A DNA stretch of 64,000 bases from Massilia sp. METH4 (GCF_037094685.1 NZ_CP146614.1:1798001-1862000), one strand, 5' to 3'. Numbered from the stretch's first letter, positions 37,431 through 47,252 are shown. Made by a program: numbers and translations. The notes: generated by a model from the sequence alone, not told the origin.

Positions 37431-37713
37431 TTCTTTAAGGAAACTTTTCCATCGCTTGCGGGATTCCGTCCTGCACAAAATTCGGCTGGGGCGCCGCATA
37501 AAAGGACCATAAATGGGCGAAAAAGAAGACCGAAGAAACATGCAGGATGCAATTGACCGAAGTTATTGATGTTGCGCAGCGCACAAATCTCGTTCGGTCT
37601 GATAGCAGTTATGCAAAAGTTTATGGTAGTTATACGGTATTGTTTGGCAAATTTGATGTGGGTATGATCGACGCAAAATTTAGCAGTATGTAAAGAATCC
37701 TCGGGGAGACGCG

Positions 37714-38487
37714 ATGTCAAACTTCATCTTGGAAACAAGGAATTTGACCAAGGAGTTCAAGGGTTTCACAGCTGTTAACGACGTGAACCTGAAGGTTCAA
37801 CGGGGTCATATCCATGCCCTGATCGGCCCGAACGGGGCCGGCAAGACGACCTGCTTCAACCTGCTGACCAAGTTCCTGGTGCCGACTTCCGGCCAGATCC
37901 TGTTCAATGGCCGCGACATCACATCGGCCAAGCCGGCCGGTATCGCCCGAATGGGCGTGATCCGGTCGTTCCAGATTTCCGCCGTGTTTCCCCACCTGAC
38001 GGTGCTGCAGAACGTGCGGATCGGCCTGCAGCGCCAGCTCGGCAACACGTTCCACTTCTGGCGCAGCGAACGCACATTGGATCGGTTGAACGGCCGCGCC
38101 ATGGAACTCCTGGCCGAGGTCGATCTCACCCAATTCGCGGACACGATCACGGCGGACATGCCATACGGCCGCAAGCGCGCGCTGGAAATCGCCACCACGC
38201 TGGCGATGGAACCGGAACTGATGCTGCTGGACGAACCCACGCAGGGCATGGGCCACGAGGACGTGCACCGCGTTACGGAGTTGATCAGGAAGGTGTCGAA
38301 CGGCCGCACGATCCTGATGGTGGAACACAATATGAGCGTGGTGTCCGGCATCTGCGACCGGATCTCGGTGTTGCAGCGAGGCGCCATGCTGGCCGAGGGC
38401 ACGTACGCCGAGGTGTCGAAGAATCCCCAGGTCATGGAGGCTTACATGGGCACGGAAGCAACCGAACTGGTAGGAGCGCACGGATGA
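37714..38487 (+). CDS. ABC transporter ATPase, LivG type
   Basis: 257 residues: Walker A GPNGAGKTT, Walker B LMLLDEPTQGM, and C-terminal BCA_ABC segment (LAEGTYAEVSKNPQVMEAYM). The signature motif region reads MPYGRKRALEIATTLAM, the usual LivG form lacking a strict LSGGQ. One of two ATPases of a branched-chain amino acid-type importer; substrate may be another amino acid, amide or short acid. Overlaps livF by 4 bp. Ribosome site GGGGAGA. Confidence 0.92.
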   Translation: MSNFILETRNLTKEFKGFTAVNDVNLKVQRGHIHALIGPNGAGKTTCFNLLTKFLVPTSGQILFNGRDITSAKPAGIARMGVIRSFQISAVFPHLTVLQNVRIGLQRQLGNTFHFWRSERTLDRLNGRAMELLAEVDLTQFADTITADMPYGRKRALEIATTLAMEPELMLLDEPTQGMGHEDVHRVTELIRKVSNGRTILMVEHNMSVVSGICDRISVLQRGAMLAEGTYAEVSKNPQVMEAYMGTEATELVGAHG

Positions 38488-39239
38488 ACGCGCCGGCCAC
38501 CTCGAACGTCCACCTGCCGGCCAGCGAGCCGGCGCGGGTGGCGCTGGAAATCGCCGACCTGCAAGCCTGGTACGGCGAATCGCACATCCTGCACAACGTG
38601 AACATCACGGTGGGGCAGGGCGAAGTCGTCACGCTGCTGGGCCGCAACGGAGCCGGCCGCACCACCACGCTGCGCGCGATCATGGGGCTCACCGGTGCGC
38701 GCAAGGGCTCGATCCGCATCAACGGCAAGGAGGCGATCAACCTCGCCACGCACCGGATCGCCCACCTGGGCGTCGGCTATTGCCCGGAAGAGCGGGGCAT
38801 CTTTTCCTCGCTGTCGACCGAGGAAAACTTGCTGCTGCCGCCGCCCCTGAAGACCGATGCAAAAGGCATGACCGTCGAGGAAATCTACGAGATGTTCCCG
38901 AACCTCAAGGAACGCCGCCACAGCCAGGGCACACGCCTGTCCGGCGGCGAGCAGCAGATGCTGGCCGTGGCGCGCATCCTGCGCACGGGCGCGCGCCTGC
39001 TGCTGCTCGATGAAATCTCCGAAGGGTTGGCGCCCGTCATCGTCCAGGGCCTCGCGCGCATGATTCGCACACTGAAAGCGAAGGGCTACACCATTGTCAT
39101 GGTGGAGCAGAACTTCCGCTTCGCGGCGCCGCTGGCGGACCGGTTCTACGTGATGGAACACGGCCAGATCGTCGAGACGTTCGCGGCGTCCGAATTGAAC
39201 GCCAAGATGCCGGTGCTCACCGAGCTCCTTGGCGTCTAG
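38484..39239 (+). CDS. ABC transporter ATPase, LivF type
   Basis: 251 residues, partner of the LivG protein. Walker A reads GRNGAGRTTT, with Arg in place of the usual Lys; signature LSGGEQQMLAVARILRTGAR and Walker B LLLLDEISEGLAP are normal. The Lys-to-Arg change is unusual for ATP hydrolysis but I recall similar forms in LivF homologues, and function is likely kept by the LivG site. N-terminal extension of about 20 residues. The gene end touches a MITE-like repeat. Confidence 0.9.
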   Translation: MNAPATSNVHLPASEPARVALEIADLQAWYGESHILHNVNITVGQGEVVTLLGRNGAGRTTTLRAIMGLTGARKGSIRINGKEAINLATHRIAHLGVGYCPEERGIFSSLSTEENLLLPPPLKTDAKGMTVEEIYEMFPNLKERRHSQGTRLSGGEQQMLAVARILRTGARLLLLDEISEGLAPVIVQGLARMIRTLKAKGYTIVMVEQNFRFAAPLADRFYVMEHGQIVETFAASELNAKMPVLTELLGV

Positions 39240-39400
39240 GGAAGCGCTGATTTATTGCTGGTGGATGAGATTGGTCTGAAAAACGTGTCCAGCAAGACGC
39301 AAATGTCCCGCCATACAAAGGTATGGCGGGACATTTGTGGCGCAGCTGGGCGCGTTTTCTCAGGGCCAAGATCGCCGCCATGAATCAATCAGCGCTTCCC
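39239..39400. mobile_element. MITE-like 162-bp palindromic element
   Basis: 14-bp terminal inverted repeats GGGAAGCGCTGATT (39239-39252) and complement (39387-39400). The inner half is also self-complementary: a perfect 17-bp stem CAAATGTCCCGCCATAC with AAAG loop at its centre, and imperfect pairing along the whole length. No coding capacity. Inserted between livF and the binding protein gene; its left terminus includes the last base of the livF stop codon. Parent transposon not in window. Confidence 0.65.
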
Positions 39401-39473
39401 TGGCAGATAGCCAGGCAGGGAAGTCCGCCGCCACTTCCGGCGGCGCCATAAAACCGAGTGAATGGAGACGATT

Positions 39474-40694
39474 ATGAAGACGATTACGAAGCGCAAAGCC
39501 ATCGCCACCGCCGCCACCGCCATCTGCGCCATCGGCCTGTCCAGTGCCGCGTCCGCCCAGGTTTCCGGCGATACGATCAAGATCGGTTTCATCACCGACA
39601 TGTCCGGCCTGTACACGGACATCGACGGCGCCGGTGGCGCCGAAGCGATCAAGATGGCGATCGCCGATGCAGGCACCGTCATCGCCGGCAAGAAAGTGGA
39701 ATTCATCTCCGCGGACCACCAGAACAAGGCCGACATCGCCGCCTCGAAGGCGCGCGAATGGTTCGACCAGCAGGGCGTGGACATGCTGATCGGCGGCACC
39801 AACTCGGGCGCCAACCTGGCCATGGCGAAAGTGGCGGCCGAGAAGAAGAAGATCTTCGTCTCGATCGGCGCCGGTTCCTCGCGCCTGACGAACGAGGAAT
39901 GCACGCCGTACACGATTCATTATGCCTACGACACGGTGGCGCTGGCCCGCGGCACCGGCGGAGCGATCGTCAAGCAGGGCGGCAAGGACTGGTATTTCAT
40001 GACGGCCGACTACGCGTTCGGCCAGTCGCTCGAAGCGGACACGGCGGCCGTCGTGAAGACGGGTGGCGGGCGCGTGCTGGGTTCGGTGAAGCATCCGCTG
40101 TCGGCATCGGATTTCTCGTCGTTCCTGTTGCAGGCGCAATCGTCGAAGGCGCAGATCCTCGGGCTGGCGAACGCCGGCGGCGACGCGATCAACTCCATCA
40201 AGGCGGCCAACGAATTCGGCATCACGAAGAAGATGAAGCTGGCCGGCCTGCTGATCTTCATCAACGATATCCACTCGCTGGGTCTGAACACCACGCAGGG
40301 CATGTACCTGACCGATGGCTGGTACTGGGACCTGAATGCCGACACCCGCGCATGGTCCAAGCGCTACTTCGCCAAGATGAAGAAGGAGCCGTCCATGTTG
40401 CAGGCGGCCGACTATTCGGCGGCGGCGAACTACCTGAAGGCGGTGAAAGCGCTGGGCACCGACGATTCCGACAAGGTGATGGCCTACCTGAAGAAGACCC
40501 CGATCAACGACATGTTCGCCAAGAACGGCGTGATCCGTCCGGACGGCCGCATGGTGCACGACATGTACCTGATGGAAGTGAAAAAGCCAAACGAGTCGAA
40601 GTATCCGTGGGATTACTACAAGGTCGTGGCCACGATTCCCGGCGAGCAAGCCTATATGACGAAGGCCGAGAGCAAGTGCGCGCTGTGGAAATAA
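39474..40694 (+). CDS. ABC transporter substrate-binding protein, LivK type
   Basis: 406 residues with a signal peptide (MKTITKRKAIATAATAICAI, cleavage after SAASA) and a periplasmic-binding-protein type I fold: IKIGFITDMSGLYTDIDGAG, MLIGGTNSGANLAMAKVAAE, LQAQSSKAQILGLANAGGDA. The ligand-pocket motifs differ from true leucine binding proteins and resemble those for amides, urea-like or aromatic acids, so substrate is open. ATG 39474 follows GGAG by 6 bp; an ATG at 39462 is less likely. Confidence 0.9.
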   Translation: MKTITKRKAIATAATAICAIGLSSAASAQVSGDTIKIGFITDMSGLYTDIDGAGGAEAIKMAIADAGTVIAGKKVEFISADHQNKADIAASKAREWFDQQGVDMLIGGTNSGANLAMAKVAAEKKKIFVSIGAGSSRLTNEECTPYTIHYAYDTVALARGTGGAIVKQGGKDWYFMTADYAFGQSLEADTAAVVKTGGGRVLGSVKHPLSASDFSSFLLQAQSSKAQILGLANAGGDAINSIKAANEFGITKKMKLAGLLIFINDIHSLGLNTTQGMYLTDGWYWDLNADTRAWSKRYFAKMKKEPSMLQAADYSAAANYLKAVKALGTDDSDKVMAYLKKTPINDMFAKNGVIRPDGRMVHDMYLMEVKKPNESKYPWDYYKVVATIPGEQAYMTKAESKCALWK

Positions 40695-41018
40695 GTCCGT
40701 TTTCCTGAGCCGCCGGCCGGTTTCACCGGCCATCGGGAGCAGGGCGGGCGACGCTGGGCCACGACCGCACGGGCTTCGACCGATGCCCGCCGTCATTGCG
40801 TCGCGACGCCTCTCTCGTTCGTTGTTCGTGCGTTGTCACATGAACCGTCGCAGGAACCGTCGCATGGGCGTTCGTGCCCGTCACGGCCGCATGCCCGCAT
40901 GCGGGGCCGTGGCCGGGGCGTTCGACCAGCGATGTCCGGCACGGCGTCCGCAGTGATTTCTCGCAGTGAATTCTTATTTGTACCACCAACCGTTACCACT
41001 ATCGAGGAGACGAAGGCC
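40695..41018. other. Intergenic, binding protein to LivH
   Basis: 324 bp without a gene. Contains the direct repeat GAACCGTCGCA (twice near 40845-40865) and short inverted repeats (GCATGCCCGCATGC near 40889; GGCCGTGGCC near 40910). No clear terminator or promoter. Such a gap after the binding protein often allows its higher expression by mRNA processing. Confidence 0.4.
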
Positions 41019-41903
41019 ATGGAAATTTTCGGCGTTCCCCTGCCAGCCATGATGAGCCAGCTGCTGCTGGGGCTCGTCAACGGCTCGTTCTACGCGATGC
41101 TGTCGCTCGGCCTGGCCATCATCTTCGGCCTCTTGAACGTCATCAATTTCTCGCACGGCGCGATGTACATGATGGGCGCGTTCCTCGCCTGGATGGGCAT
41201 GTCCTACCTGGGCATGAGCTACTGGACGATGCTGATCGCGGCCCCCATCATCGTGGGCCTGCTCGGCATCGTCATCGAAAAAACGATGCTGCGCTGGCTG
41301 TACAAGCTGGACCACCTGTACGGCCTGCTGCTGACCTTCGGCATCACGCTGCTGGTGGAAGGGATTTTCCGTTCGTTCTACGGCGTGTCCGGCCAGCCGT
41401 TCGATACCCCGGAACAGCTGCAGGGGGCGACCGACCTGGGCTTCATGATCCTGCCGAACTACCGCGGCTGGGTCGTCGTGGCCTCGCTGATCGTCTGCTT
41501 CGCCACCTGGTTCGTCATCGAGAAAACGCGGCTCGGCGCGTACCTGCGCGCCGGCACGGAAAACCCGAAACTGGTCGAAGCGTTCGGCATCAACGTCCCG
41601 CTGATGGTCACGCTCACCTATGGCTTCGGCGTTGCACTGGCCGGTTTCGCCGGCGTGCTGGCGGCGCCCATCATCCAGGTGTCCCCCCTGATGGGCTCCA
41701 ACCTCATCATCGTCGTGTTCGCCGTGGTCGTGATCGGCGGCATGGGCTCCATCCTCGGCTCGATCGTGACGGGGCTCGGCCTGGGAGTCATCGAGGGCCT
41801 GACCCGGGTGTTCTACCCGGAATTTTCATCGACCGTGGTGTTCCTCGTGATGGTCATCGTGCTGCTGCTGCGTCCCGCCGGCCTGTTCGGCAAAGAAAAG
41901 TGA
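41019..41903 (+). CDS. ABC transporter permease, LivH type
   Basis: 294-residue inner-membrane permease with about eight hydrophobic helices: LLGLVNGSFYAMLSLGLAII, FGLLNVINFSHGAMYMMGAF (EAA-like family signature), LIIVVFAVVVIGGMGSILGS. Start at MEIFGVPLPA, preceded by GAGGAGA. A longer open frame upstream is Arg/Ser-rich shadow sequence. Confidence 0.93.
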   Translation: MEIFGVPLPAMMSQLLLGLVNGSFYAMLSLGLAIIFGLLNVINFSHGAMYMMGAFLAWMGMSYLGMSYWTMLIAAPIIVGLLGIVIEKTMLRWLYKLDHLYGLLLTFGITLLVEGIFRSFYGVSGQPFDTPEQLQGATDLGFMILPNYRGWVVVASLIVCFATWFVIEKTRLGAYLRAGTENPKLVEAFGINVPLMVTLTYGFGVALAGFAGVLAAPIIQVSPLMGSNLIIVVFAVVVIGGMGSILGSIVTGLGLGVIEGLTRVFYPEFSSTVVFLVMVIVLLLRPAGLFGKEK

Positions 41904-41913
41904 AAGGGCATCC

Positions 41914-42888
41914 ATGAACAAGCAAATCGGCTACGGACTCCTGTTGCTGGCGGCGCTGGTGGCGCCCTTCGTCGGCTACCCGGTTTTCCTGATGAAATTG
42001 CTGTGCTTCGCGCTGTTCGCCAGCGCCTTCAACCTGCTGATCGGCTTTACCGGCCTGCTGTCGTTCGGCCACGCGGCGTTCTTCGGCACCGCCGGCTACG
42101 TGGCCGGCAACGCCCTGAAGAGCTGGGGCATGCCGTTCGAGCTTGGCATCGTGCTCGGGGTGCTCGCGGCCGCCCTGGTCGGCTTCGTGATCGGCGGGCT
42201 GGCGATCCGCCGGTCCGGCATCTATTTCTCGATGATCACGCTGGCGCTGGCGCAGATGGTGTACTTCGGCGCGCTGCGCTTTACCAATTTTACCGGCGGC
42301 GAGGATGGCTTGCAGGGCGTTCCGCGGGGCCGGCTGCTGGGCGCGGTCGAGCTGTCCAGCGACCTGACGCTGTACTACGTGGTGCTGGCTGTGTGCGTGG
42401 CCGCGTTCGCCCTGATCGTGCGCACGGTGCATTCGCCGTTCGGCCAGGTACTGAAGGCGATCAAGGAGAACGAACCGCGGGCAATCTCGCTTGGCTACGA
42501 CGTGGACAAGTACAAGCTGATGGCGTTCGTGCTGTCCGCCGCACTGGCCGGCCTGGCCGGTGCGCTCAAGACCGTGGTGCTGGGCTTCGAGACGCTGACG
42601 GATGTGCACTGGACGATGTCCGGCCTCGTCATCCTGATGACCCTGGTCGGCGGCATGGGCACGCTGGCCGGCCCGCTGCTGGGCGCCGTCATCATTATCG
42701 TGCTGGAGAACAAGCTGGGCGACTTCGGCACGATGGTGGCCAGCGGCACCGGCATCGAATGGTTCAATACGCTGGGCGAAGCCGTCAGCATGGTAACCGG
42801 GCTGATCTTCGTTGCCTGCGTGTTGGCATTCCGGCGCGGCATTATCGGCGAGATCGTCGCCGCGCTCGGCAGGCGAAAACCTGCTTGA
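41914..42888 (+). CDS. ABC transporter permease, LivM type
   Basis: 324-residue permease with about ten hydrophobic segments: FNLLIGFTGLLSFGHAAFFG, VLKAIKENEPRAISLGYDVD (cytoplasmic ATPase-coupling loop), VILMTLVGGMGTLAGPLLGA. Ten bases after livH; completes the livG-livF-livK-livH-livM transporter. Confidence 0.93.
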   Translation: MNKQIGYGLLLLAALVAPFVGYPVFLMKLLCFALFASAFNLLIGFTGLLSFGHAAFFGTAGYVAGNALKSWGMPFELGIVLGVLAAALVGFVIGGLAIRRSGIYFSMITLALAQMVYFGALRFTNFTGGEDGLQGVPRGRLLGAVELSSDLTLYYVVLAVCVAAFALIVRTVHSPFGQVLKAIKENEPRAISLGYDVDKYKLMAFVLSAALAGLAGALKTVVLGFETLTDVHWTMSGLVILMTLVGGMGTLAGPLLGAVIIIVLENKLGDFGTMVASGTGIEWFNTLGEAVSMVTGLIFVACVLAFRRGIIGEIVAALGRRKPA

Positions 42889-42899
42889 ACCCCATGACG

Positions 42900-42928
42900 A
42901 CGCCGGAATTTTCCGGCGTTGTTTTTTT
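42900..42928 (+). terminator. liv operon terminator
   Basis: ACGCCGGAA/TTCCGGCGT stem then G and seven Ts, 11 bp after the livM-type gene. Confidence 0.9.
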
Positions 42929-42991
42929 CGTAGGAGATTTCACCCAGCAAGCTGCTTCATTCCTGACTGACTTTGATAGGGGTAACCGACC

Positions 42992-45058
42992 ATGCAAATG
43001 AGGACTTCGAAGACCGCGATCGCCATTGCGGTGGCACTGTTGCTCGGCGCCTGTGGAGGCGACGATGACGACGACGAACCGGAAGTGTTGAACCAGAAGC
43101 CGGCGTACCTGGGCACGATCACGCAGACGAGTTACGACGGCACGACGGACGACCTGTTGACGGCAGGGCTGGGCGCCGCCGGCCTGGCCGCCGCCGCGCC
43201 GCCGGCCTACACCAATCCCGCCAGCCCGACGGCGCGTGAATTGCGGCGCAATGCCATCTTCTCGAATTACCGCGCCGTGCTCGATATCGCCGCCAACAGC
43301 GGCTACGGTACCCTGTACGGTCCGAACGTCAACGCGGCCGGACAGGCGACGACCGGCAGCGGCATGGTGGCGGGCACCGAATACCTGGCGTACGCGGACG
43401 ATGGCTCGGGCCGGCAGAACGTCACCTTGATGGTGCAGGTACCGAACAGCTTCGACACTGTGAACCCGTGCATCGTGACGGGGACGTCGAGCGGGTCGCG
43501 CGGTATCTACGGCGCCATCGGCAGTTCCGGCGAGTGGGGCCTGAAGAACAATTGCGCGGTCGCATACGCGGACAAGGGCAGCGGTACCGGCCTGTATGCG
43601 TTCGAGGATGACAGCGTCAATCTGCAGAACGGTACGCGCGCGTCCCGCACGTCCGCCGGCAAGAATGCCCAGTTTGCGCCCGAGCTGACCGATGCGCAAC
43701 GCACGGCGTTCGCCCAGCAATACCCCGGCCGCATCGCGTTCAAGCACGCGCACTCGCAGCAGAATCCGGAAAAGGACTGGGGCAGGATCACGCTGCAGGC
43801 CGTTGAATTCGCGTTTTACGTGCTCAACGAGAAGTACGGTGTCGTGGCACGGGATAACACCAGTCGGCTTGTCCGGTTCACGCCCGCCAATACGCTGACG
43901 ATCGCCTCGTCGATCTCGAACGGCGCTGGCTCGGCACTGTTGGCCGCGGAACAGGATACGACCGGCCTCATCGATGCCGTGGCGGCCACGGAACCGCAGA
44001 TCCAGCCGAACAGGACGACGGGCTATACGGTGCGGCAAGCCGGTGCGGTGGTGACAGCGCAGGGCAAGCCTTTGCTCGATTACTCGAGCTATGCCGCGTT
44101 GTATCAGCCGTGTATTGCCGGCAGCGCCGGCCGTTGCGCCTCGCTGGTACAGAAGGGACTGCTGTCCGGGAACGACCTGGCATCCCGGCAGGCCGACGCG
44201 CGTGCGCGCATGAAAGCGTATGGCTGGACGCCGGACGCGGAACCGCTGCAGGCAGCGCATGCGCTCACGAACATCCTCGTTGCCGTCACTTACGTGAACG
44301 CGTACGGCAGGTTCGCCGTCACGGACAATGTGTGCGGCTTCAGCTGGAGCCCCTTCGACGCGACGACCGGGGCGCCGGTGCCGTTTACGCCGGCGGCCTT
44401 GGCATCGAGCTTTGCCACGCAGAACGGTATCATCGGCGCGCCGATCTACGAGGCGTCGGCTGGTGGTGCCAAGGTCTACAGCATGGGCGTGTCGCCGTCG
44501 ACCGGAATCGACGACCAGTCGCTGGACGGCTTCCTGTGCCTGCGTTCGCTGGCAACGGGGATCGACGCGGTGACCGGCGCGCCGCTGGCGGGAGACCTTG
44601 CCGCGCAGAGTGCGCGGGTGAGGGCGGGCATGGCGGAAGTGCAGGCCACCGGCAACCTGCGCGGCAAGCCGGCGCTGATCGTTTCCGGACGGGCCGATGC
44701 GCTGATCCCGGTGAACCATGCTTCGCGGGCTTACGTGGGATTGAACGCGGCGGTGGAAGGGGCGGCCAGCAAGCTGCGCTATGTTGAAGTAACGAATGCC
44801 AACCACTTCGACAATTTCACCAACGCGCTGCCGAACGTGATCGTGCCCTTGCACGTCTACCTGTTCCGGGCACTTGACGCGGTGTACGCGAACCTGAAGA
44901 ACAGCCAGACGGCACTGCCGCCGTCACAGGTCGTACACACCGTCACGCGGGCCAGCAACGCGGTACCGATCACGGTGGCGAACGTGCCGCCGATCTCCGC
45001 ATCCCCAGGAAACAATGCCATCACGGTCACCGGGACCACCGTGAACGTGCCGGATTGA
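42992..45058 (+). CDS. D-(-)-3-hydroxybutyrate oligomer hydrolase
   Basis: 688 residues matching the 3HB-oligomer hydrolase family of PHB-storing betaproteobacteria. Signal with lipobox (LLLGACGG) followed by an acidic patch DDDDDE, so probably lipid-anchored. Active-site serine in VTGTSSGSRGIYGAIG and a late catalytic-type HFDNFTNAL segment. It splits soluble oligomers released by PHB depolymerases. Start at MQMRTSK; MRTSK (42998) equally possible. Followed by a terminator. Confidence 0.9.
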   Translation: MQMRTSKTAIAIAVALLLGACGGDDDDDEPEVLNQKPAYLGTITQTSYDGTTDDLLTAGLGAAGLAAAAPPAYTNPASPTARELRRNAIFSNYRAVLDIAANSGYGTLYGPNVNAAGQATTGSGMVAGTEYLAYADDGSGRQNVTLMVQVPNSFDTVNPCIVTGTSSGSRGIYGAIGSSGEWGLKNNCAVAYADKGSGTGLYAFEDDSVNLQNGTRASRTSAGKNAQFAPELTDAQRTAFAQQYPGRIAFKHAHSQQNPEKDWGRITLQAVEFAFYVLNEKYGVVARDNTSRLVRFTPANTLTIASSISNGAGSALLAAEQDTTGLIDAVAATEPQIQPNRTTGYTVRQAGAVVTAQGKPLLDYSSYAALYQPCIAGSAGRCASLVQKGLLSGNDLASRQADARARMKAYGWTPDAEPLQAAHALTNILVAVTYVNAYGRFAVTDNVCGFSWSPFDATTGAPVPFTPAALASSFATQNGIIGAPIYEASAGGAKVYSMGVSPSTGIDDQSLDGFLCLRSLATGIDAVTGAPLAGDLAAQSARVRAGMAEVQATGNLRGKPALIVSGRADALIPVNHASRAYVGLNAAVEGAASKLRYVEVTNANHFDNFTNALPNVIVPLHVYLFRALDAVYANLKNSQTALPPSQVVHTVTRASNAVPITVANVPPISASPGNNAITVTGTTVNVPD

Positions 45059-45076
45059 TTCCTCCAGCACAAGGCG

Positions 45077-45101
45077 AAGCGGACCGGGCGGTCCGCTTTT
45101 T
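45077..45101 (+). terminator. Bidirectional-looking terminator
   Basis: AAGCGGACC-GGGC-GGTCCGCTT stem with T-run, between the convergent oligomer hydrolase and alcohol dehydrogenase genes. Confidence 0.9.
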
Positions 45102-45121
45102 CATGCCCGGCGGCGTCGCAT

Positions 45122-46291
45122 TTACAGCGCTGCCGCGTAGATCGCCCTGGCATCGTCCCGCGTCACCTCGCGTGGGTTGTTGCCCAACAGGCGGGTTTGC
45201 AGCATCGCGGCATCGGCGAGAGTATCCAGGTCGGCCTCGGTAATGCCGACGTCGCGCAGCGTGCGTTCGATACCGGCGCGGGCGGCGAGCTGTTCCATCG
45301 CGAGCACGAATGCCTCGGACCGCGCTTCGTCCGTGCCTTGCGCATGTGGTGCGACGATGGCCGCCAGCTCGGCGTAATGCCCGGCGGCGGCCGGCGCATT
45401 GAAGCGCAGGACATGGGGCAGTACCAGCGCATTCGACAGGCCATGTGGCACATGAAAAATGCCGCCGATTGGATAGGCGAGGGCATGCACGGCGGCGACA
45501 GGTGCGTTCGCGAAAGCCTGGCCTGCCAGCAGCGCACCGAGCAGCATGGCCTGTCGAGCGGCGAGGTTGGCCGCCCGGTCGTCCCCGCCGTCACAGGCGC
45601 GGGGCAGGTTGGCCGATAGCAGGCGCAGGGCTTCACGTGCGAGCACATCCGACAAGGGATTCTTCTTGTGTCGGCTCGTATACGCCTCGATCGCATGCAC
45701 CATCGCGTCGATCCCCGTCGCGGCGGTCACGCGGGGCGGCAAGCCAAGCGTCAGTTCGGCATCGAGGATCGCGAGGTCGGCGTACAACTGCGGGGCCACC
45801 ACTCCCATCTTCGTGGTGGCCCCGGTGGTGACGATGGCGATATTCGTTACCTCGGAGCCGGTGCCGGCAGTCGTGGGGATCTGCACCAGCGGCAGACGGC
45901 TGCCTTGCACATTGCCGATGCCGTATGCTTCCGCGAGTGGCTGGCCGGTGGCGGCCAGCACGGCGATGAGCTTCGCGACGTCCATCGAACTGCCCCCGCC
46001 GAGGCCGACCACCAGGTCCGTGTCGTGGTCGCGGGCGACCGCCACGGCTGCCTGCACAATGTGTTCGGGTGGATCGGCGATCACGTCGCTGTACGTTTTC
46101 ACGTGAAAACCGGCGCGCTCCAGGCTGGTAATCGGCGGGCCGGCGAGGCCGGTGCGAAGGAAGCCGGCATCGGTCACGACGAGAGCACGGAGGGCATCCG
46201 GGAAATATTGGCGGACGTGTTCGCCCAGGCGCGCAGACGCGCCGGCTGCGGACACGATGTGGGGCACGGTGCTGAAAGAAAAATCGTTCAT
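45122..46291 (-). CDS. Iron-containing alcohol dehydrogenase
   Basis: 389 residues, group III Fe-ADH: NAD-binding VVGLGGGSSMDVAKLIAVLA, IPTTAGTGSEVTNIAIVTT, and metal-ligand histidines in GIDAMVHAIEAYTS and FHVPHGLSNALVLPHVLRF. Oxidises alcohols or reduces aldehydes; could act on 1,3-propanediol, lactaldehyde or maleylacetate-like substrates. Start at MNDFSF after GGAGATGCC. Divergent from the TSUP gene. Confidence 0.9.
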   Translation of the reverse strand: MNDFSFSTVPHIVSAAGASARLGEHVRQYFPDALRALVVTDAGFLRTGLAGPPITSLERAGFHVKTYSDVIADPPEHIVQAAVAVARDHDTDLVVGLGGGSSMDVAKLIAVLAATGQPLAEAYGIGNVQGSRLPLVQIPTTAGTGSEVTNIAIVTTGATTKMGVVAPQLYADLAILDAELTLGLPPRVTAATGIDAMVHAIEAYTSRHKKNPLSDVLAREALRLLSANLPRACDGGDDRAANLAARQAMLLGALLAGQAFANAPVAAVHALAYPIGGIFHVPHGLSNALVLPHVLRFNAPAAAGHYAELAAIVAPHAQGTDEARSEAFVLAMEQLAARAGIERTLRDVGITEADLDTLADAAMLQTRLLGNNPREVTRDDARAIYAAAL

Positions 46292-46382
46292 GGCATCTCC
46301 GTGAAACGTGGTCGCTCCAGCATACACCCGGACGATGGGCAATGTTCTTCCGTACAATATCGGGTTTACCGAAGGGGGCTCG

Positions 46383-47147
46383 ATGCTGGATGTTGCGATT
46401 CTTGGGGTGGCCGCGTTCGCGGCCGGATTGGTCGACGCAGTGGTCGGTGGGGGAGGGCTGATTCAGATTCCCGTGCTGTTTTCCACCTTCGGCAGCACGG
46501 CGCCGGCGACCCTGCTGGGTACGAGCAAGCTGGCCGGCATTTTCGGGACGGCGGCCGCTGCCGTCAATTATGCTCGGCGCGTGTCGATTGCCTGGACGAC
46601 GGCGGCACCGGCCGCCTTTGCAGCCTTCCTCTTTGCGTTCTTCGGCGCCTATACGGTCACCAAGATTCCCGCCGACTTCATGCGTACGCTGCTGCCGTTT
46701 GTGCTGATTGCGGTGGCGGTCTACACCTTCAAGCGCAAGGACCTGGGCAGTATCCATGCGCCGCTGCACAGTGGGTTAAAGGAGCGTTTGCTGGCCGTCG
46801 GGATCGGCGCGTGTATCGGTTTCTATGATGGCTTCTTCGGTCCCGGCACCGGCAGCTTCCTTGTCTTCCTGTTTGTCCGCCTGTTCGGCTTCGACTTCCT
46901 GGGCGCTTCGGCGGTCGCCAAGGTCGTCAATGTTGCGTGCAATTTGTCGGCGCTGATGTGGTTCGGTTACAGCGGTCATTTGCTGTGGCAGCTTGGCCTG
47001 ATGATGGCGGTGTGCCAGGTGGCGGGGTCGCTGATCGGTACCAAGTTGGCGATGCGGCACGGTAGCGGGTTCGTGCGTCGTGTCTTTCTTGTCGTGGTCA
47101 CGATCCTGATCGTCAAGACGTCGTGGGACGCATGGCAGCGCTGGTGA
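46383..47147 (+). CDS. TSUP/TauE-SafE family permease
   Basis: 254 residues, about eight transmembrane helices, with duplicated family motifs [20 protein letters not shown] and [20 protein letters not shown]. Members export or import sulfite, sulfoacetate and similar anions. AGGGGG ribosome site before ATG 46383. Followed immediately by parS and a terminator. Confidence 0.9.
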   Translation: MLDVAILGVAAFAAGLVDAVVGGGGLIQIPVLFSTFGSTAPATLLGTSKLAGIFGTAAAAVNYARRVSIAWTTAAPAAFAAFLFAFFGAYTVTKIPADFMRTLLPFVLIAVAVYTFKRKDLGSIHAPLHSGLKERLLAVGIGACIGFYDGFFGPGTGSFLVFLFVRLFGFDFLGASAVAKVVNVACNLSALMWFGYSGHLLWQLGLMMAVCQVAGSLIGTKLAMRHGSGFVRRVFLVVVTILIVKTSWDAWQRW

Positions 47148-47148
47148 T

Positions 47149-47164
47149 TGTTCCACGTGGAACA
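47149..47164. promoter_or_regulatory. parS site 1
   Basis: TGTTCCACGTGGAACA, a perfect 16-bp palindrome of parS type, bound by ParB. One base after the TSUP stop codon. Confidence 0.92.
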
Positions 47165-47180
47165 GTCGACGGTGTGATCG

Positions 47181-47204
47181 AAGCCCGGCCGATGCCGGGC
47201 TTTT
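47181..47204 (+). terminator. Terminator before mnmG
   Basis: AAGCCCGGC-CGAT-GCCGGGCTT stem followed by Ts that run into parS site 2. Confidence 0.8.
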
Positions 47205-47219
47205 GTTTCACGTGAAACA
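47204..47219. promoter_or_regulatory. parS site 2
   Basis: TGTTTCACGTGAAACA, a perfect palindrome equal to the canonical chromosomal parS. Confidence 0.93.
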
Positions 47220-47252
47220 CCCGCGCGGCAGCAATCTAGCTCAACAATCCTA

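Noticed and set aside
42842..44854. 670-codon frame opposite the oligomer hydrolase
   Set aside because: Compositionally biased shadow; the plus-strand gene has lipobox and catalytic motifs.
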